Of a stretch of 64,000 nucleotides of DNA, positions 44,580 to 57,245 are shown one piece after another (the stretch's first letter is position 1; each line of letters opens with the position of its first letter). The notes under the pieces were generated by a model that ran no database searches, had not been told where the DNA came from, and worked only from the letters and a program-made list of their open reading frames with translations. The translations under genes and the position numbers were made by a program. The DNA comes from Nephrotoma appendiculata. Its lineage: Eukaryota; Arthropoda; Insecta; Diptera; Tipulidae. The stretch is taken from assembly GCA_947310385.1 (NCBI GenBank), contig OX371224.1, positions 120,662,106 to 120,726,105 of the forward strand. Direction: 5' to 3'.

Positions 44580-47242
44580 CGTGAGCCTTTACTGTTTATG
44601 TTTCTATGCTTATTAATTTATCTAAGTTATCTAACCTATTTGAATTATCAAACTTATCTGGCGGGGTATTCTATTATAATTGTCTCCCTATTCCTAGGGA
44701 GACGATTATAATTGTATTGCTTACTATTAATAAATTAATGAGTTATGATTAAATTTCTTGTTCTTTTAGCTTTTCCAGAAATAAAAAATATTAAAAAATA
44801 TATATTTCGATAATTTAAGAGTAAAATAAAAATTATAATTTTTTTTCTTCCAAAGGAAAGGCAATTAAAAAAAATATCTTTCTCTTCCCTGAAAACAAAA
44901 TAAAAGATACGATATCAAAAACAAATTGAAAGGAATGAAATAGCAATAGCAAAATTTCATGTCTAACAATTTAAAAACAAAATATTTTCAAAAGGTAAAA
45001 GCGCAGGAAAGGAAAGTAAAAATATTCGAAAAATAAAATTTGGATTTGAACTCTGATTTTTAGATATTTTAAATGAATTTTATACACTCTAAATGAACGT
45101 CTTTTCTAAACTAAATTAAACATTTTGAGGATTAAAAGTCAGTTTTGTAAATGCCATTTAAACCATTTTAGATCGATGGTTGCAATTAAACATCCTGCCT
45201 CAATTTACTTATATTCAATATATTATGTTTTTACTAAACTTAATATGCAAAATGTATATTTGCAATTATTCAGGCCCTTCTAAAGATGGCAACAGGTTCT
45301 GTTCAAATTCTCGGCCACTGGGCCAAACAAACTATAATAAAAATCAGTTTTCTAGAACCTATAATCGTTTGCGAGACGTTGTCAAATAAACAGGTGTTAT
45401 TAATTTTTACATGGAGGCAAAAAATACTCGCAACTTTGTTTTTATGTAATAAAAGCCCAAGGAAAGAAAAGTGAAAGTCTACAAAACAAAATCCACCCTT
45501 AAATTTACCAATATTTCCAAACCTTATGTACGGCTTATGCTCATGTTTCTTCTGTTTATAGATTTTGTGGCCTATAGTCGAAACCAAATGTATATGAAAT
45601 ATACGAAAATAATAAAATCCATAAAATCAAATCACGTGAATATAAGCCATTAATTTATATCTTTTTTACTTTTAGTTTTCCGTCCAGCTCTAAATAAACC
45701 CTTACGAAAATATAAAACGTGGGTTAGCAACATTCTTGTACGAACGAACATAAATTATTAAATCTTAACTTTTGTTTATGGTTTTGCCGTTCTCATTTTC
45801 TACCTTTCTTCTATATAAAATATTTGATTACTAAATAATGATGGTAATAAATTATTGTCGATTAAAAATATGTTACTCTGTTATTTTGGTTTGACAATCT
45901 GTCAAGTTCTACATGAAATAATTTGCGTGGTTTTTGGTAAAATTAATATACGTTAATGAAAACCAAACCAACAGGCACCTCAAAATGGTTATAATAAGGG
46001 ATGTAATTTTTGATTAAATTTGTAGGTTCATTTATTGAAAATTTGTATGTGCGAGTTTGATAAATATATTTGATAATGATGTTCTCTAAAATGGTCTGCC
46101 GAACAGGATCAGTATATTAAGTCCAGCACAAAACACTTTCTTTCACATCTTTATTTGCACAAAATTGGCCTAAAATCCTAAAGTATAAAAGTTAAGTTTC
46201 CAGCAGTAAATATTTATTTGCCCGAATTTTGTGCGTTCGGTATGATCCGTAATAAGTGGAAATAATAATACTAAATCATTGAAAACTGTTATATTGCAAA
46301 GATGACTGCATTGAAATTTGTTCGCGCGTATTGTCCTTTATTCTTCCAAGATTCTGCACTTTTGTTGTTGTTTTTGCCGCAGCTTGCATTGCTTTACTTA
46401 TTTAAGTATTCCCCTCCACTTGGAACACAACTCAAAATCGTAGCATGTGTTAACCTTTCCTATGGGAATTCTTTTGTACCGTTTTTTCGTAGCATGTTAT
46501 ACCTCAGTCTTTTTCCCGATTAGCGAATTTCACTTGCCCAGTTCACTTACAATAAACACTCAATTTATTTGACTTGACACCACTAACAATTCCTTCATTC
46601 TTTCTTTGTTATATGTAAACTGCGTTATATATCTTGGTGTTCCCCTTTTATGCCTGATGCAGCTTTGGAAATAACCCTTTTTCCATTGCAGATATGCTAG
46701 GGCCAAACTAGTTGCCCTTCTTCGTAAGCCTTCTGGTGCTTGTAGGTATCGTCGGTCTTATTTAACCTGCATTCGATCGCCTGCCTTCTAATGAAACTTT
46801 CTCTCGTACAAATTTGCGTATATATGCCATGACGATGATGATGAAACAGCTCTGACTTATTATCTAACGGTCATAGCAGTTTATTAATGAGCATTGTTCT
46901 AGCTGGAGTAGCTGGTAGGGTCGAACGTCGATCCCATCGCGACTTTTATTCACCTTTTTAACAATTTTTCTGCATTGAACCACTAAACCTGTCAAACTTA
47001 AGATCTAATCAAGAACGTAAATGAGAAGTTCTTGTTTTATTTATGCCGAACAAATAAAAAATTCCCTGGAGTTTTTCTTTTTTATGTCGTATTTATGTCG
47101 TTAGTGCGAGTGAATTTTAATTGAAAATCTATATCGACTAATCCATTGGGTATCACAACTTTAATTTATTTCACACTGTTCACTTTTAACTGCTCGACTC
47201 TTACTGATTACTTTTAAATAATATCTGCTCCAAATTACTCAC

Positions 47243-47245
<3 letters not shown>
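44580..47245. other. AT-rich sequence, nothing firmly recognised
   Basis: A short inverted repeat (attctattataattgtctccct / agggagacgattataattg, 44668-44715) may be part of an LTR or leader of the gag above. The stretch 46300-46960 has more balanced composition and blocks (cctccacttggaa) that recur near 54408 and 56917, suggesting a dispersed repeat, possibly LTR-derived. No gene is supported. Confidence 0.4.

Positions 47246-47293
<48 letters not shown>
47246..47293. repeat. (AT)n microsatellite
   Basis: About 24 uninterrupted AT units. The overlapping minus-strand frame with alternating Ile/Tyr is an artefact of it. Confidence 0.98.
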
Positions 47294-47295
<2 letters not shown>

Positions 47296-47663
47296 ATATA
47301 AGGTGAACCACGTGGCAATAATCTCCTGCTACATAACATCTCCCACAAGAAAAATATCCATTATGATTTTTTATGCCCTTAATAAACACTAGAGCAGATT
47401 TTTACTACTATTTTCTTGCTTCTCACTATAATTCCATTCCTTATAAGATATTGTGCTTCATTTACGAATGCTTTCAAATACTCATTCACATTTCCAGGTT
47501 TGCTATAACCAAAAAAAATTCCCACAGGAAACGGTTTAAATTTTTGTTTGAAAAATGCTGCACAAAATAGGCCAAAACTGTGCCTTTGAGCTTATGCTCT
47601 GCTTGTAGGAAGACCGTCAATGGAAAAATTTAGTTCAATTATACCAGATTGGATCACTGTTTC

Positions 47664-48110
47664 TTATAAAAGAGTAATGAGCGTATATTTTAATCCAAAA
47701 TGTATGTAACAGCCTGGCTCCATGATCATGATCTCATTGTTTTTCGGGGTTCGTAGTAATGTGCGTGCATCTTTTGGCAATTCCGTTATTCCATGGGTTT
47801 TTAGAAAATCTAATAAATCATTTAAAGCTATATGAGTAATTTTATGTTTTAATGCCCAACATTTAAGACCACTTCCCCACGAAACACTTTCACCATACAA
47901 ATTCACAGTCAAATCTTTGTCACTTTTAGTTCTAGGAGTATTATCACTGCTTTCTTGATTTGTTGGATTAATGTTAGTATCACTACTATAACTTTCACTT
48001 ATGAAATTTGAGGCAAATACTGCTTCCAAAACATCACCTTCAGTAACGATAGTTGTTTCGATTTTTTGCACTGAGATACTTTTTTGTTCTTCTTGTATAA
48101 GTCCTTAAAC
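47664..48110 (-). pseudogene. N-terminal fragment of a second CACTA-like transposase
   Basis: The open frame to 48071, extending a little upstream, contains LKCWALKHKITHIALNDLLDFLKTHG, LPKDARTLLRTPKN and GCYIHFGLKY. The DARTLL.TP and (G)xYxHFGL landmarks occur near the start of a group of animal En/Spm-like transposases different from the one at 11453-13897. It stops at 47664 before any catalytic part. Family assignment comes from memory of such proteins and should be checked by search. Confidence 0.5.
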
Positions 48111-48117
48111 TAATAAA

Positions 48118-48909
48118 CTTTTTAATATGTTTGCAATATTTCATTTTATTTCTATTTAGTTTTAGATAATTTAAAATTAAATTTGTATTTTGGAAATAAT
48201 ATTGAATGTTACTGTCTATAAAACTTTACTACGAATGAGAATAAGTTAGATTTCGGCTTCCATCGTTTCAGAAAAGTTGATAAATGATTAAAATTCAACT
48301 AAATAGTTCAAAAATGGTTTGAAAATTATTAAAACTATACCACAGTTTACTTAAAGTTGAGAAATGATTAAAGTTTAACCAAATGGTTAAAAAATGGTAA
48401 AAAAATACTTTGAATAAACGATGGTCGATTAATGGTCAAAATTTAACTAAATAATGTAGAAAATTGTTTGAAAATTATAATTAATTATATAACAGTGATT
48501 TTAAAAAGTTTGTATACGGTTAAAATTTAGCTTAAAGCAAACCACAGATTTAAAAAGTTGATAGCCGGTTAAAATTTGCCAGAATGGTTTAGAAATGGAT
48601 TAAAAGTAACTTAAAATAAGCTTAATAGTCCGAATATAATATTTAAGTTAATATTTAACTTTTACTAAATTGTAGTTTAATAATAGGTACGGTATAACTC
48701 AATTGTATGGTTTACATTTAACTCATAAAAAACTAACGTTAAAATTTGGTGGAAATAAGGTTAATTTAAAATAAGTTTTATTCAAGTTAAATATATTTCG
48801 TTATATTTAGGTTAAAAATTTACAAAGTTATAAAATAACTTATTTTAAACTAAATGGTTAACGCATGAAAGTTAAATTTTAACCGAGGTTAAAAATTGTT
48901 ACTCGGGAA
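48118..48909. mobile_element. Subterminal repeat region and probable end of the second CACTA-like element
   Basis: Dozens of short copies of ggttaaaatttaac and its relatives (aaatggttaaaa, gattaaaattcaac) appear in both orientations and stop abruptly at about 48909, after gaggttaaaaattgttactcggg. Dense short subterminal repeats next to a transposase fragment fit a CACTA end. The terminus read inward would be cccgagtaac, and the opposite end was not found. Confidence 0.5.
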
Positions 48910-48914
48910 CTATG

Positions 48915-49030
48915 GTCAATGCATCACTGACCTGGCTATAAGCGATCATTTGCTTGTCATATACAAGTGTACCACGTTAAAGATCAAGCTTCATCGAAAA
49001 CAACAACTTCCAAGCGGATCAAGGAAATGA
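48915..49030 (+). pseudogene. LINE endonuclease fragment
   Basis: The plus-strand reading CITDLAISDHLLVIYKC ends in the SDH..v motif of apurinic-type endonucleases from non-LTR retrotransposons. It continues only briefly (LKIKLHRKQQL) before stops. Nothing of the reverse transcriptase follows in this copy. Confidence 0.55.
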
Positions 49031-49479
49031 AATTGACTGTTTTGCTGGTGCCAGGAATATTAGTAAAGTTTTCCACCCTAGAGTTCAACCATCTAAGACG
49101 GCAACTTAGAGCTAAGAACAAACTCGGCTCGTTTTCCATCCTGAGAATCCCATACTGAGAAGCGCATACTGCGAGGGCCATACTGAGATTTCAAAACGTT
49201 ACTCTTTCCTCAAATCTAGACGATCTTAACGTCTCTACGTTGGCACTTTTCTCTATTAAATTTATTAAATGTGTTAATAAGAAAGCAGCACAGAGTTCCT
49301 TGACTTTTGCTGAAATAAGTTTGATCGTTGCTCCCTCTTTGGGATTTTGAATTTCGAAATAAATCACAGTGGCGTGCTGACCTTGAAAAAATTCATGTAC
49401 ATAGAGTGGTATCCTTGCATGTAGTTATTTTATGTTGATTTCGTATCTGATGTTTTGTTGGCAGTAAAGTCTTTTCAGT

Positions 49480-50700
49480 CCAAACTGCTTGCACGCAGAG
49501 CAGCTATACATGAATATCTTGACGGTTACTGTGGTTCTCGCTAACCAACCCAGTGGATTTAAAAGTCGACTTGCTTCTGAAAATACAATTCGTTTGGACA
49601 CATTTTCAGTGGTTGTGCATCCGGCTTTAATGTGAACTTATGCGAAATTAGCTTCCAGATTACTCCTTACTCTATTACTGATTGAATTTATTCACGGGTA
49701 AAATTTTGAATGAACTGGTAGGTTGTAGGTTGATCCTTTGTTTTAGGTATATAGTTTGCACCAGTTATTGAAAATTGGATTTTCATTTTCCTAGTTGGAA
49801 TCCAAACTTGTTTAACTAACCGGCTCGAGCAGCAATTAGCGAAATGTCTTAATTTTGATTAGTTTATTCATATAACACTCAAACCGTTAAATAATGTACT
49901 GATGCAAAACCGTAAGTAACAGTATGTAGACTCAACTGCTCCTTTTTTTGCAGAAAATGCAAAACGATTTTCGCGAAACCGCAAGATAATTGAAAATAAA
50001 GTCGATTGTGTTGTAGGGCCAGACGCTAATCTTTCATTTAATGAAATTCTTAATGTTGTGTTTGCCGATCAATTAAAAACTACACTCAGTTTAGGAATAA
50101 AACTATAGCCATCATTAATTTCATTATGACGGAAATTCTTTGTATATTGCCTTTAAAACTCTTAATCATAAATAAAGCTATGTTCCATGTTTATGACTGA
50201 CTCAGCTGGCTGGGTTGTTGTATTCTTGGAAAAATGTTGTTCACACAATGTTACTTCCAAAGTTAACATATTGTGTGGGTGGTTAAGTTACTCCTATTCC
50301 TAAAATATTTTCAAAGTTTTTACAATATAAACGAGTTAGAGAGATTTGCTTGTGAACGTTAAAATTCCTTGAAGCCTGACATAGCTTAGTTGGGTTGTTT
50401 GCTGGCAACAACCTATTTTAAGATTGCTTTTCTTGCGGCTTACAAAATTCAGAATCAGCAAGTTGGATATTCGGCCAGTTATTGGTTTATTTCATCTGTA
50501 GGTAACATAATAGAGACTTTTGTTAATACTAAAGCTGAATGGTTACTAAGCTCTTTGTAATGATAGCTATTGATTATCCTATCCTGCTGGTCACAAAGAT
50601 GGTGTGCAAACCAGAGACTGGAGAGATTTCCGCTCCAAGTAATAGTGAGTGGTGTTTTCGCTTCAATTTATTGTATTAATGTTTCAAATGATATTTAATT
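49480..50700 (-). pseudogene. pol: BEL/Pao reverse transcriptase fragments, minus strand
   Basis: Minus-strand pieces in order: INSYHYKELSNHSALVLTK (about 50580-50510, weak), LASGPTTQSTLFSIILRFRENRFAFSA (about 50030-49950, the region before the first catalytic Asp) and KRIVFSEASRLLNPLGWLARTTVTVKIF (about 49595-49510, the connection). Frames are shattered and the YxDD box is not visible. It is a different copy from those at 32230 and 52211. Confidence 0.65.
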
Positions 50701-50732
50701 TATTTAACCAACAGAATTAATTTACATCTGTG

Positions 50733-50998
50733 GCCCTATTCTGGCTTTCCCTGGGAATAGAGAATTGGGAAAAATATTTTCATATCATTTTTGTTAAAAT
50801 TATACTTTTCTGGCCTACTGAAAGAATAAGTTTAGTGCAAAAATGTTCAAAACAAAGAGATTTGGGAAACTTTTGTCCCACAAAATTTTTGTAGGGAAAA
50901 ATATTTTCAAATTTAACTTTGTTTCGAAAATATTAACACCAATCATGTTCATGAAAGCCAGATCATGAAAACCAGAAGAATAAGGCCACTGGTATTTA
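50733..50998. mobile_element. Short hAT-like repeat, relative of 23083-23331
   Basis: The left end (gtggccctattctggctttccctgggaatagagaattggga) and right end (complement ccagtggccttattcttctggttttc) are inverted relatives with a CAGTGGCC-like terminus. It lies between the BEL/Pao and LINE remnants. No coding content. Confidence 0.5.
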
Positions 50999-51020
50999 AA
51001 AATAGGTTGATTAATATAAA

Positions 51021-51531
51021 TCATATATGAATAAAAACATTTTTTAGAACTTTTTTAAATTCATCTCTGGACAAATTAAAATCGAACACGGTAGATACAA
51101 TATTTAATTCACGGCTATAATTACAAATCGGGTCCGACATACCAAAATTAGACCCATGGAAGTGCAGATAAATCATTAAACCTCGGTGTCTGAGTGATCT
51201 CACTGGGGCACGTATTGAAAACAAGGACAGTAGATGTGAACAATCAATTCGGCCCATTATAACGACGCGCACAAACATTGCGCAACAAATTTGTCTTCGG
51301 ACGAACAATGGTTCAATATTCAGTAACAAACAACGGCCTAGATACGGCGGAAGCACATACTTAGGAGCGTTTAATTCTCAGGGAAGTCGCCTTAAGGCAA
51401 ACAACATAAATCTCTTCTGGATTGATTCTATACGGTTAAAGGAATAGTTATAGTACGGATTCCAGACAATTGACGCATACTCCAAGTGCGATCGAACAAA
51501 TGAAGCGAAGAGGACTTTTGGAGTATATAGA

Positions 51532-51532
<1 letters not shown>
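51021..51532 (-). pseudogene. LINE reverse transcriptase C-terminal region
   Basis: The minus-strand reading starts SHLEYASIVWNPYYNYSFNRIESIQKRFMLFALRR (about 51510-51395). It continues in frame 51021-51356 with LLNIEPLFVRRQICCAMFVRVVIMGRIDCSHLL and RSLRHRG. This is the region after the palm in Jockey/CR1/I-type LINEs (LEYAS.VW, iE..Q+rF, RR...F). One frameshift separates the two pieces. It is 5'-truncated like most LINE copies. Confidence 0.75.

Positions 51533-51566
<34 letters not shown>
51533..51566. repeat. (TA)n microsatellite
   Basis: About 17 TA units directly beyond the LINE fragment. Confidence 0.95.
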
Positions 51567-51569
<3 letters not shown>

Positions 51570-51807
51570 GTCCTTTTCGTCGTTTACAAAAACCTTTATT
51601 TTAATTGTTTCGATTTAAAGAGTTAGCGATAGACTAAAACCACACAATTATTATACAACTAACTGCATCAATAATTGCTGCACTCATATAGTCATTGTCT
51701 CGAGTTGTACGTTAATAACGCATGTTAGTCTATGGCAATCTCGTTTACATTTTATTACCAACTGATTTAAATACATACAAATATTAATAATCATAACATA
51801 TAATTTT

Positions 51808-51819
51808 GACCAAGAGCAC

Positions 51820-51900
<81 letters not shown>

Positions 51901-51911
51901 CACCGCTGGTC
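51808..51911. repeat. (TA)n microsatellite bounded by short inverted ends
   Basis: About 38 TA units (51822-51898) lie between gaccaagagcacc (51808-51820) and agcaccgctggtc (51899-51911), which are imperfect inverted copies. The whole is a near-palindrome, possibly a tiny MITE with an expanded TA core. Confidence 0.7.
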
Positions 51912-52210
51912 ATAAGATTATTCCAATTATTGTATCCGTCGATGTATGCATATTGCAATTGTAAATCGCTTGCAAGTGTTGTACTCACGAACACTCATCA
52001 ATTCCCCTCTGTCAATGCTACAACGAATTCTTCAATCAACATAATTTAAACACACCAAGTTGGATACACATATCAATTTATTTTTTGTTAATTATTATAA
52101 TAATTATTATTTAATTATTATTTTTTACTGTTAGAATTTAATTACATTGAATCTCGACCGCCTGTGTAAAAACTATCCTTGTCAGCCATTTTATATTTTG
52201 TTAAGCAATA
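51912..52210 (+). other. Leader or LTR region before the BEL/Pao gag
   Basis: AT-rich sequence upstream of the gag-like ATG at 52211. The position suits a 5' LTR and leader, but no matching 3' copy was identified, so this is not asserted. Confidence 0.35.
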
Positions 52211-54460
52211 ATGTCTGAAAAACTCGATACTAAGTTAAGAAAGAAGCGTGACTATGCAAAAAAATCATTGAGAAGAGTTAAGTCATTAAATGTAAAAGGC
52301 GACGAGCCTGCCGAAAAAATTTATGTATATTTGGAAATTCTAGAAAAGGCACTTCTAGAATTTGAGAGGCATGATCAACATTTAGTCGAGTTAGATGCGA
52401 CCTATTCAGAAATGGATCGATTTCATATCTAAGTTTACCAAAGAGAAGGTGCGAGAAAGTGCACGACAGCATTTACAAATCACCAAAGAGAAATGCTTCA
52501 AACTTTACCAGATCAAAGTTTTCATGCTATTCCAAAGGATGAAATTAAACTTCCACAATTGGCCATACCGCATTTAAGTAGAACCTACCAAGAGTTCGCT
52601 ACATTTCGTGACATGTTTGAAGGATCAATTCAGCATTTAATTTCGGTCCACAGAGGAGATGAACTTAATTTGATACGACACATTCCAGTAACAGACGTGA
52701 ATTATGAAGCAACACGGACCAAAATCTTAAAGCGATACAATCGGAAAGGGCCAGAAATTACGTGATTAATCAATAGATTTTGGGATCAACCTTCAATTAA
52801 TTATGAATCATGATTTGGAGCAATTGCAGAAACTAAAGATCCTTGGTTAATCGATTTAGTTTTACAAAAAGTGGATGCTGAAATTCGAAGGCAGTGAAAT
52901 CAGCAGGATTTGAGCTGCGAAAATTTGCGTCAAATTCATCTTTACTGCTGACGGAGATAGAAGATAATGATGAATCATCTGATTCAGTTATAGTGGATAA
53001 GTCTGATGAACACAAGGTACTTGGTCTGTACTGGGATCGCCGAGATGATTGTTTTGGCTTCAAGGTGTCTACTGTAGGGTTTCATTCTGCAGCAACATAG
53101 AGACAGTTTTTGTCGGACTCCTCTAGGTTGCTTGACCTAGTCGGTTGGCTATATCACCCGTCACCGTCGCTATAAAAGTTATATTTCAGCAGTTATGGAA
53201 ATTGAAGTTGGGTTGGGATTACACATGGGTGCAGCTTTATACCGACTTGAAGCAACTGGAAGAAATTAAAATTGATCGAAACTCAACAGCATGAATTTTC
53301 CGATGTTCAATTAGTTGCTGCCAATACAAAAGTATGGCACCTTTAAAACCAATCACAATTTCGTCTAGAATTGTGCGGTGCTGTTTTACTCGCGAAATTA
53401 ATTAGGAAAACCAAACAAATTGTAGACAATAAATACGTTTTTCTCTGGACGGTACTCTCTTACTCCACTAGTTGGTCCGGCATCCATCAAGCTGGAAAGT
53501 GTTCGTAGCTAATCACTGTATAAATATTAGCGAATTAATACCAAATTTTTATTGGCAACATGTCATGTCCGAAGATAACCCTGCACACTGTGCGTCTAGA
53601 GGTTTAACACAAAAGTAACTATTGGCTAATCGAGAATGGCCAACATATCTAAAAACTACTGGTCTTGATGCTAGTCAAGAAGAATCGAAAGAGATTATAT
53701 ATATAGATTAGTAGAATCAAATTCTTCTTATACCAAGATTATTCGCATTAAAGCATATATGTTGAAATTCGCTGAGATTATATGAAAAAAATAAATAAAC
53801 TTGAGCTACGACTGCTCCATGCCAAGATTGATATTAAATTAAAAATATGTTGCCCACAAAATGCTATTTATTTGAGGAAGGGTGAATTCATACTGCTAAC
53901 CAATCTAAAAAACATTGGCTATCATGAAGAGTTTAAGCAATTAAGGTCCAAAAAACATATACCGAATAGTGACATTCTCCGGCTGAATCCATTTGTCTGT
54001 GAAAATGTTAATCTTCCATTTAGCGTAAAAAGTCCAATTATCTCCTGGTCGTCATACAATTAGTGAGTTGATCCTGAGACATCTTCAATTTACGCACTTC
54101 CATGCTGGATCTGCATTACTAATCCATTTGAGCCGTCCACTGTATTGGATTACTAAGGTTAGAAAAATTGCTCGTGATACTGCACCAAGCGAAAACTTGA
54201 TCAAGTGATCCACTTTTATTTTCGTCACTGATCAACAAGACGTACAAAATTTTGTCGCACAACGAGGTATTATTTGGAAATGCATACCGCCTGCTGCCTC
54301 GAATTTTGGTGGGCTATGGCAGTCTGCGGTCAAGATGATGAAATGTCATCCTTACAAAAGCGTCGGTAATACGAAATTTTTTTGCTTTCTTTAATCAAAA
54401 TTACCCACCCACTTGGAATGTCATTGTACTATTAGTATTGGAGGAATACTTGATCTGGCA
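52211..54460 (+). pseudogene. Decayed BEL/Pao retroelement with gag, RT, RNase H and integrase pieces
   Basis: Gag begins with MSEKLDTKLRKKRDYAKKSL (52211) and continues as LPQLAIPHLSRTYQEFATFRDMF (52550-52620) and HIPVTDVNYEATRTKILKRY. Next come reverse transcriptase bits (HKVLGLYWDRRDDCFGFKV, about 53010-53075; DSSRLLDLVGW, 53116-53150) and RNase H (VAANTKVWHL, FRLELCGAVLLAKLI, 53305-53405). A linker (HEEFKQLRSKKHIPNSDILRLNPF, 53925-54000) and integrase pieces (HAGSALLIHLSRPLYWITKVRKIA; IIWKCIPPAASNFGGLWQSAVK, 54270-54340) follow. In the last one the catalytic Glu of GGLWE is Gln. Large deletions remove most of RT. Confidence 0.8.
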
Positions 54461-57120
54461 CCTTCGGTGTATATATGTATATATTTGTGTGGTAGAATTC
54501 GAAACCCTTCCCCACCTTAAATTTGTTCGCACCGACCAGTCATATCTATAATATCTTATTGTTTGCTGAAGGCAATGTGTGTGTAGAAATTTGGTATGAG
54601 TGCCTTTATTCGACGGGGTTGTATGATTGATGATGTAACTTAATATGAATTGATAAATGCAAGAAATGTAATTCAGTTTTTTTTAAATCTCAGGTGGAAT
54701 GCGTGTGAGATTGAAGCTTCGAAATTGAAAAGAATTCTTGAAGCATCGAACATTTCATTCTGAATTGGTTGGTTTTTAATCATTTCAAATACATTTTCGA
54801 AATTCTCTTGAGTGCAAAGAATCTATATATGAATGTGCATGAAGTTATTAGAATTAATCGGATGAGAAAGAGAGTGAAAGAGAGTCAACGTGTAAAAGGT
54901 GAATATGGAAACAGAAACATTAAAATTAAATTGTAAATTTGAACTAGTACATTTTTAAATTGTATAAGAATAAACTTATAATACAAGAAAAAAAGAAATA
55001 ACATATTATGAAGGCTTGGTGTAAGAAAAACCGTACACTTCGTTATAAATGAGCTTTTAAAGCTCAAAATGGGGTGCGAAGGTAGTAAAATTTCTTCAAA
55101 ATGGGGTGCGAAGGTAGTAAATAAATGTACAGCGACTATCTCCATTGCTGGATTTACCATCAGGAATCGTACTGGTACTCTTAATGATCTTTCCTATTCT
55201 TAGTAAGCAAATTCGTTCCTTTTTGTCTCAGAACATGCAAAGAACACAGTTTTTGAATTGATTGTTTTGAACTAAGCATTTACCTGTTGTTGTGGCAGTT
55301 TTTTGAACGCTTTATAATTTTCCGTTTTCCCGGTCTCTGTTTCTCATGATGCCTATCTAGGGAAGCATGCTGCCTCAAAAAAGATCATTCCATCCATTCA
55401 AACTTCCCGCGGCTTGTTTAACTTTCGATATAACGTGGCTCTACCTCAAATTCTCTCTATCAACGAATTTATATCCGTAAAAGCCTCTGAATCAAGCTTT
55501 CACAATGATCGTCCTTGGCAGCACTGCATCTTTAGCTTGATACATCACTTTCGTTATATCTCTTTCTGGGCCTTGCAGGCTCTCTCCACGTATTTTTGCT
55601 TGCTCTGAAACTGTAACATGCATAATTCAGCTGTTCTCGTGCGCTCCAGCATTGGTGTTGTCCTTTCGCTTAGAACTGCACTTGTAAATTGTAAAATTTA
55701 ATCTCATTTTCAAAAGTGGGAGGCTTTAAAATCCTCTTGACATTGCGGTAGCTAGTTTTATTGAAAACGTTTTATTTAGCTGGCCATTTCCAACAGATTT
55801 TCCTCAACGGAGTTTATATGTCCTTTAGGCCCTTTAATTTGAATATCGCTGGTATATTGAAATTTCGAGTTTTTGTTCCCCCCTTTTTTCTAATTACGCA
55901 GGTCTGCAAGTTTGACTGCTCCATTCGCAGTTGTGGCAATTGCTCTTTGTTCGTTTAATTTTGCTGCTGGTTGATGCTAATTTGGCGAGGTGGTCATTTA
56001 TTAATTTATTTATTATCGTTTACAAAAATTTGAGAACTGCACCCCCATTTTGAGCGTTCGAGCTCATTTATAATGAATTGAACAATTCAATTGGTTTCAA
56101 ATAAATACATTGTCCTTTAATAAGTGTTTAAAAATGCAGTTAAATCAGAGATCACATATGGAAACAACATAAGCTATATGTACAGCTGCATCATAAGTCA
56201 TCGTATCCATCACTCTCCAGTCTTACGACAAAAAACCAAAAAAGCTCCTATGCGGGTTCCTTTATCACATGCAGCCTGATACATCAGCTTGGCCAACAAA
56301 CACCGCTGTTCGGAACAAATCAGTTAAATTAAAATTTCGTTTTTAGAATTAAATAAAAATAAGTTTTTTATTTGAAATACAAAAAGGACATCCCATTGAC
56401 ACGAAAATCAAAGGCAACGAGTGAAAATCGTCAGTGCGGAGATCATCGAATTTTGCGTCTTGCTCTTCTGATTTGGCATCTAATTAAGCGTCTATTTCCT
56501 TCAGTTGTATCATGCGTGCGTTCATCATATATCTCATGTGATGTCCAAGGATTGTTTATGTGGTCAGTATTAGGTGGCTGTAATCTGTACTATAATGGGT
56601 GTCTCTTTGTTTATTTGAAGCAACCAGCTGGCACTGATTTCTGCAAAGACAGTCACGATCTACGTGCCCCTTTTTCAACGCCCCTTTTTCAACGCCCCTT
56701 CCATAGTGCAAGGATTCGTAATGGATTTTAAAAAAATACACTCAGCATTTTAAGTTACAATCTGTAACTTTTTCACCAAATCCACCGTTACACTATTTAT
56801 GACTTTATGTCTCTGTTCACCATAATACTTTCACTGTCACATCAAACTAAACAATTTTTACTGCTCAACTACTGTTTACTGTTAAATTGCAGCTGTTTGC
56901 AATTGCTTTTGTTATTCCAGAATTCCTCTCCACTTGGAATTTCATTGTAATATCCAAATTTGAATCAGTATTGGTGGTATACTTCCACTATTAACTACTT
57001 AGAATTGCCTCGAACCCACAATCGTTTTGATGCAAACACTTGTTGTTGTAAAATTTAACCAATGAGCCACCAAGTATGTATGTGCGGTAGGATTCGAATC
57101 GATAAGAAATAGTCTAAGTA
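54461..57120. other. Mixed repeat debris, no gene recognised
   Basis: It contains a 24-bp direct duplication (aaaatggggtgcgaaggtag, 55066 and 55098) whose flank recurs inverted at 56034-56075 (cacccccattttgagc...gctcatttataatg). It also contains a short triplicated tttttcaacgcccc run (56671-56698) and blocks near 56917-57000 resembling 54405-54465. The composition suggests old LTR or MITE sequence; no coding domain was found. Confidence 0.4.
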
Positions 57121-57245
57121 TTCCATGGTATAATTTTTTGAAATGGTGCCCTGGCCCTGTATCTGGTGGTACCTCAAATTTTTCATGTTTGTTCTTTTGA
57201 TGCCACACATTGATCACATTTTTGACAACATTCATTTACATCCGA
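57121..57245 (-). pseudogene. Ty3/Gypsy integrase zinc-finger fragment
   Basis: The minus-strand reading DVNECCQKCDQCVASKEQ, then RARAPFQKI, matches the C..C half of the HHCC finger and the start of the catalytic core in Gypsy integrases (C..CD.CA..K ... aPF.Ri). No other part of pol is recognisable beside it. Confidence 0.5.

Noticed and set aside
46302..46523. Plus-strand 73-codon hydrophobic frame as a membrane protein
   Set aside because: It lies in a block shared with other repeat debris (54408, 56917) and has no supporting context.
47201..47389. Frame with alternating Ile/Tyr
   Set aside because: Translation of the (AT)n microsatellite.
51791..51994. Frame with alternating Ile/Tyr
   Set aside because: Translation of the (TA)n microsatellite.
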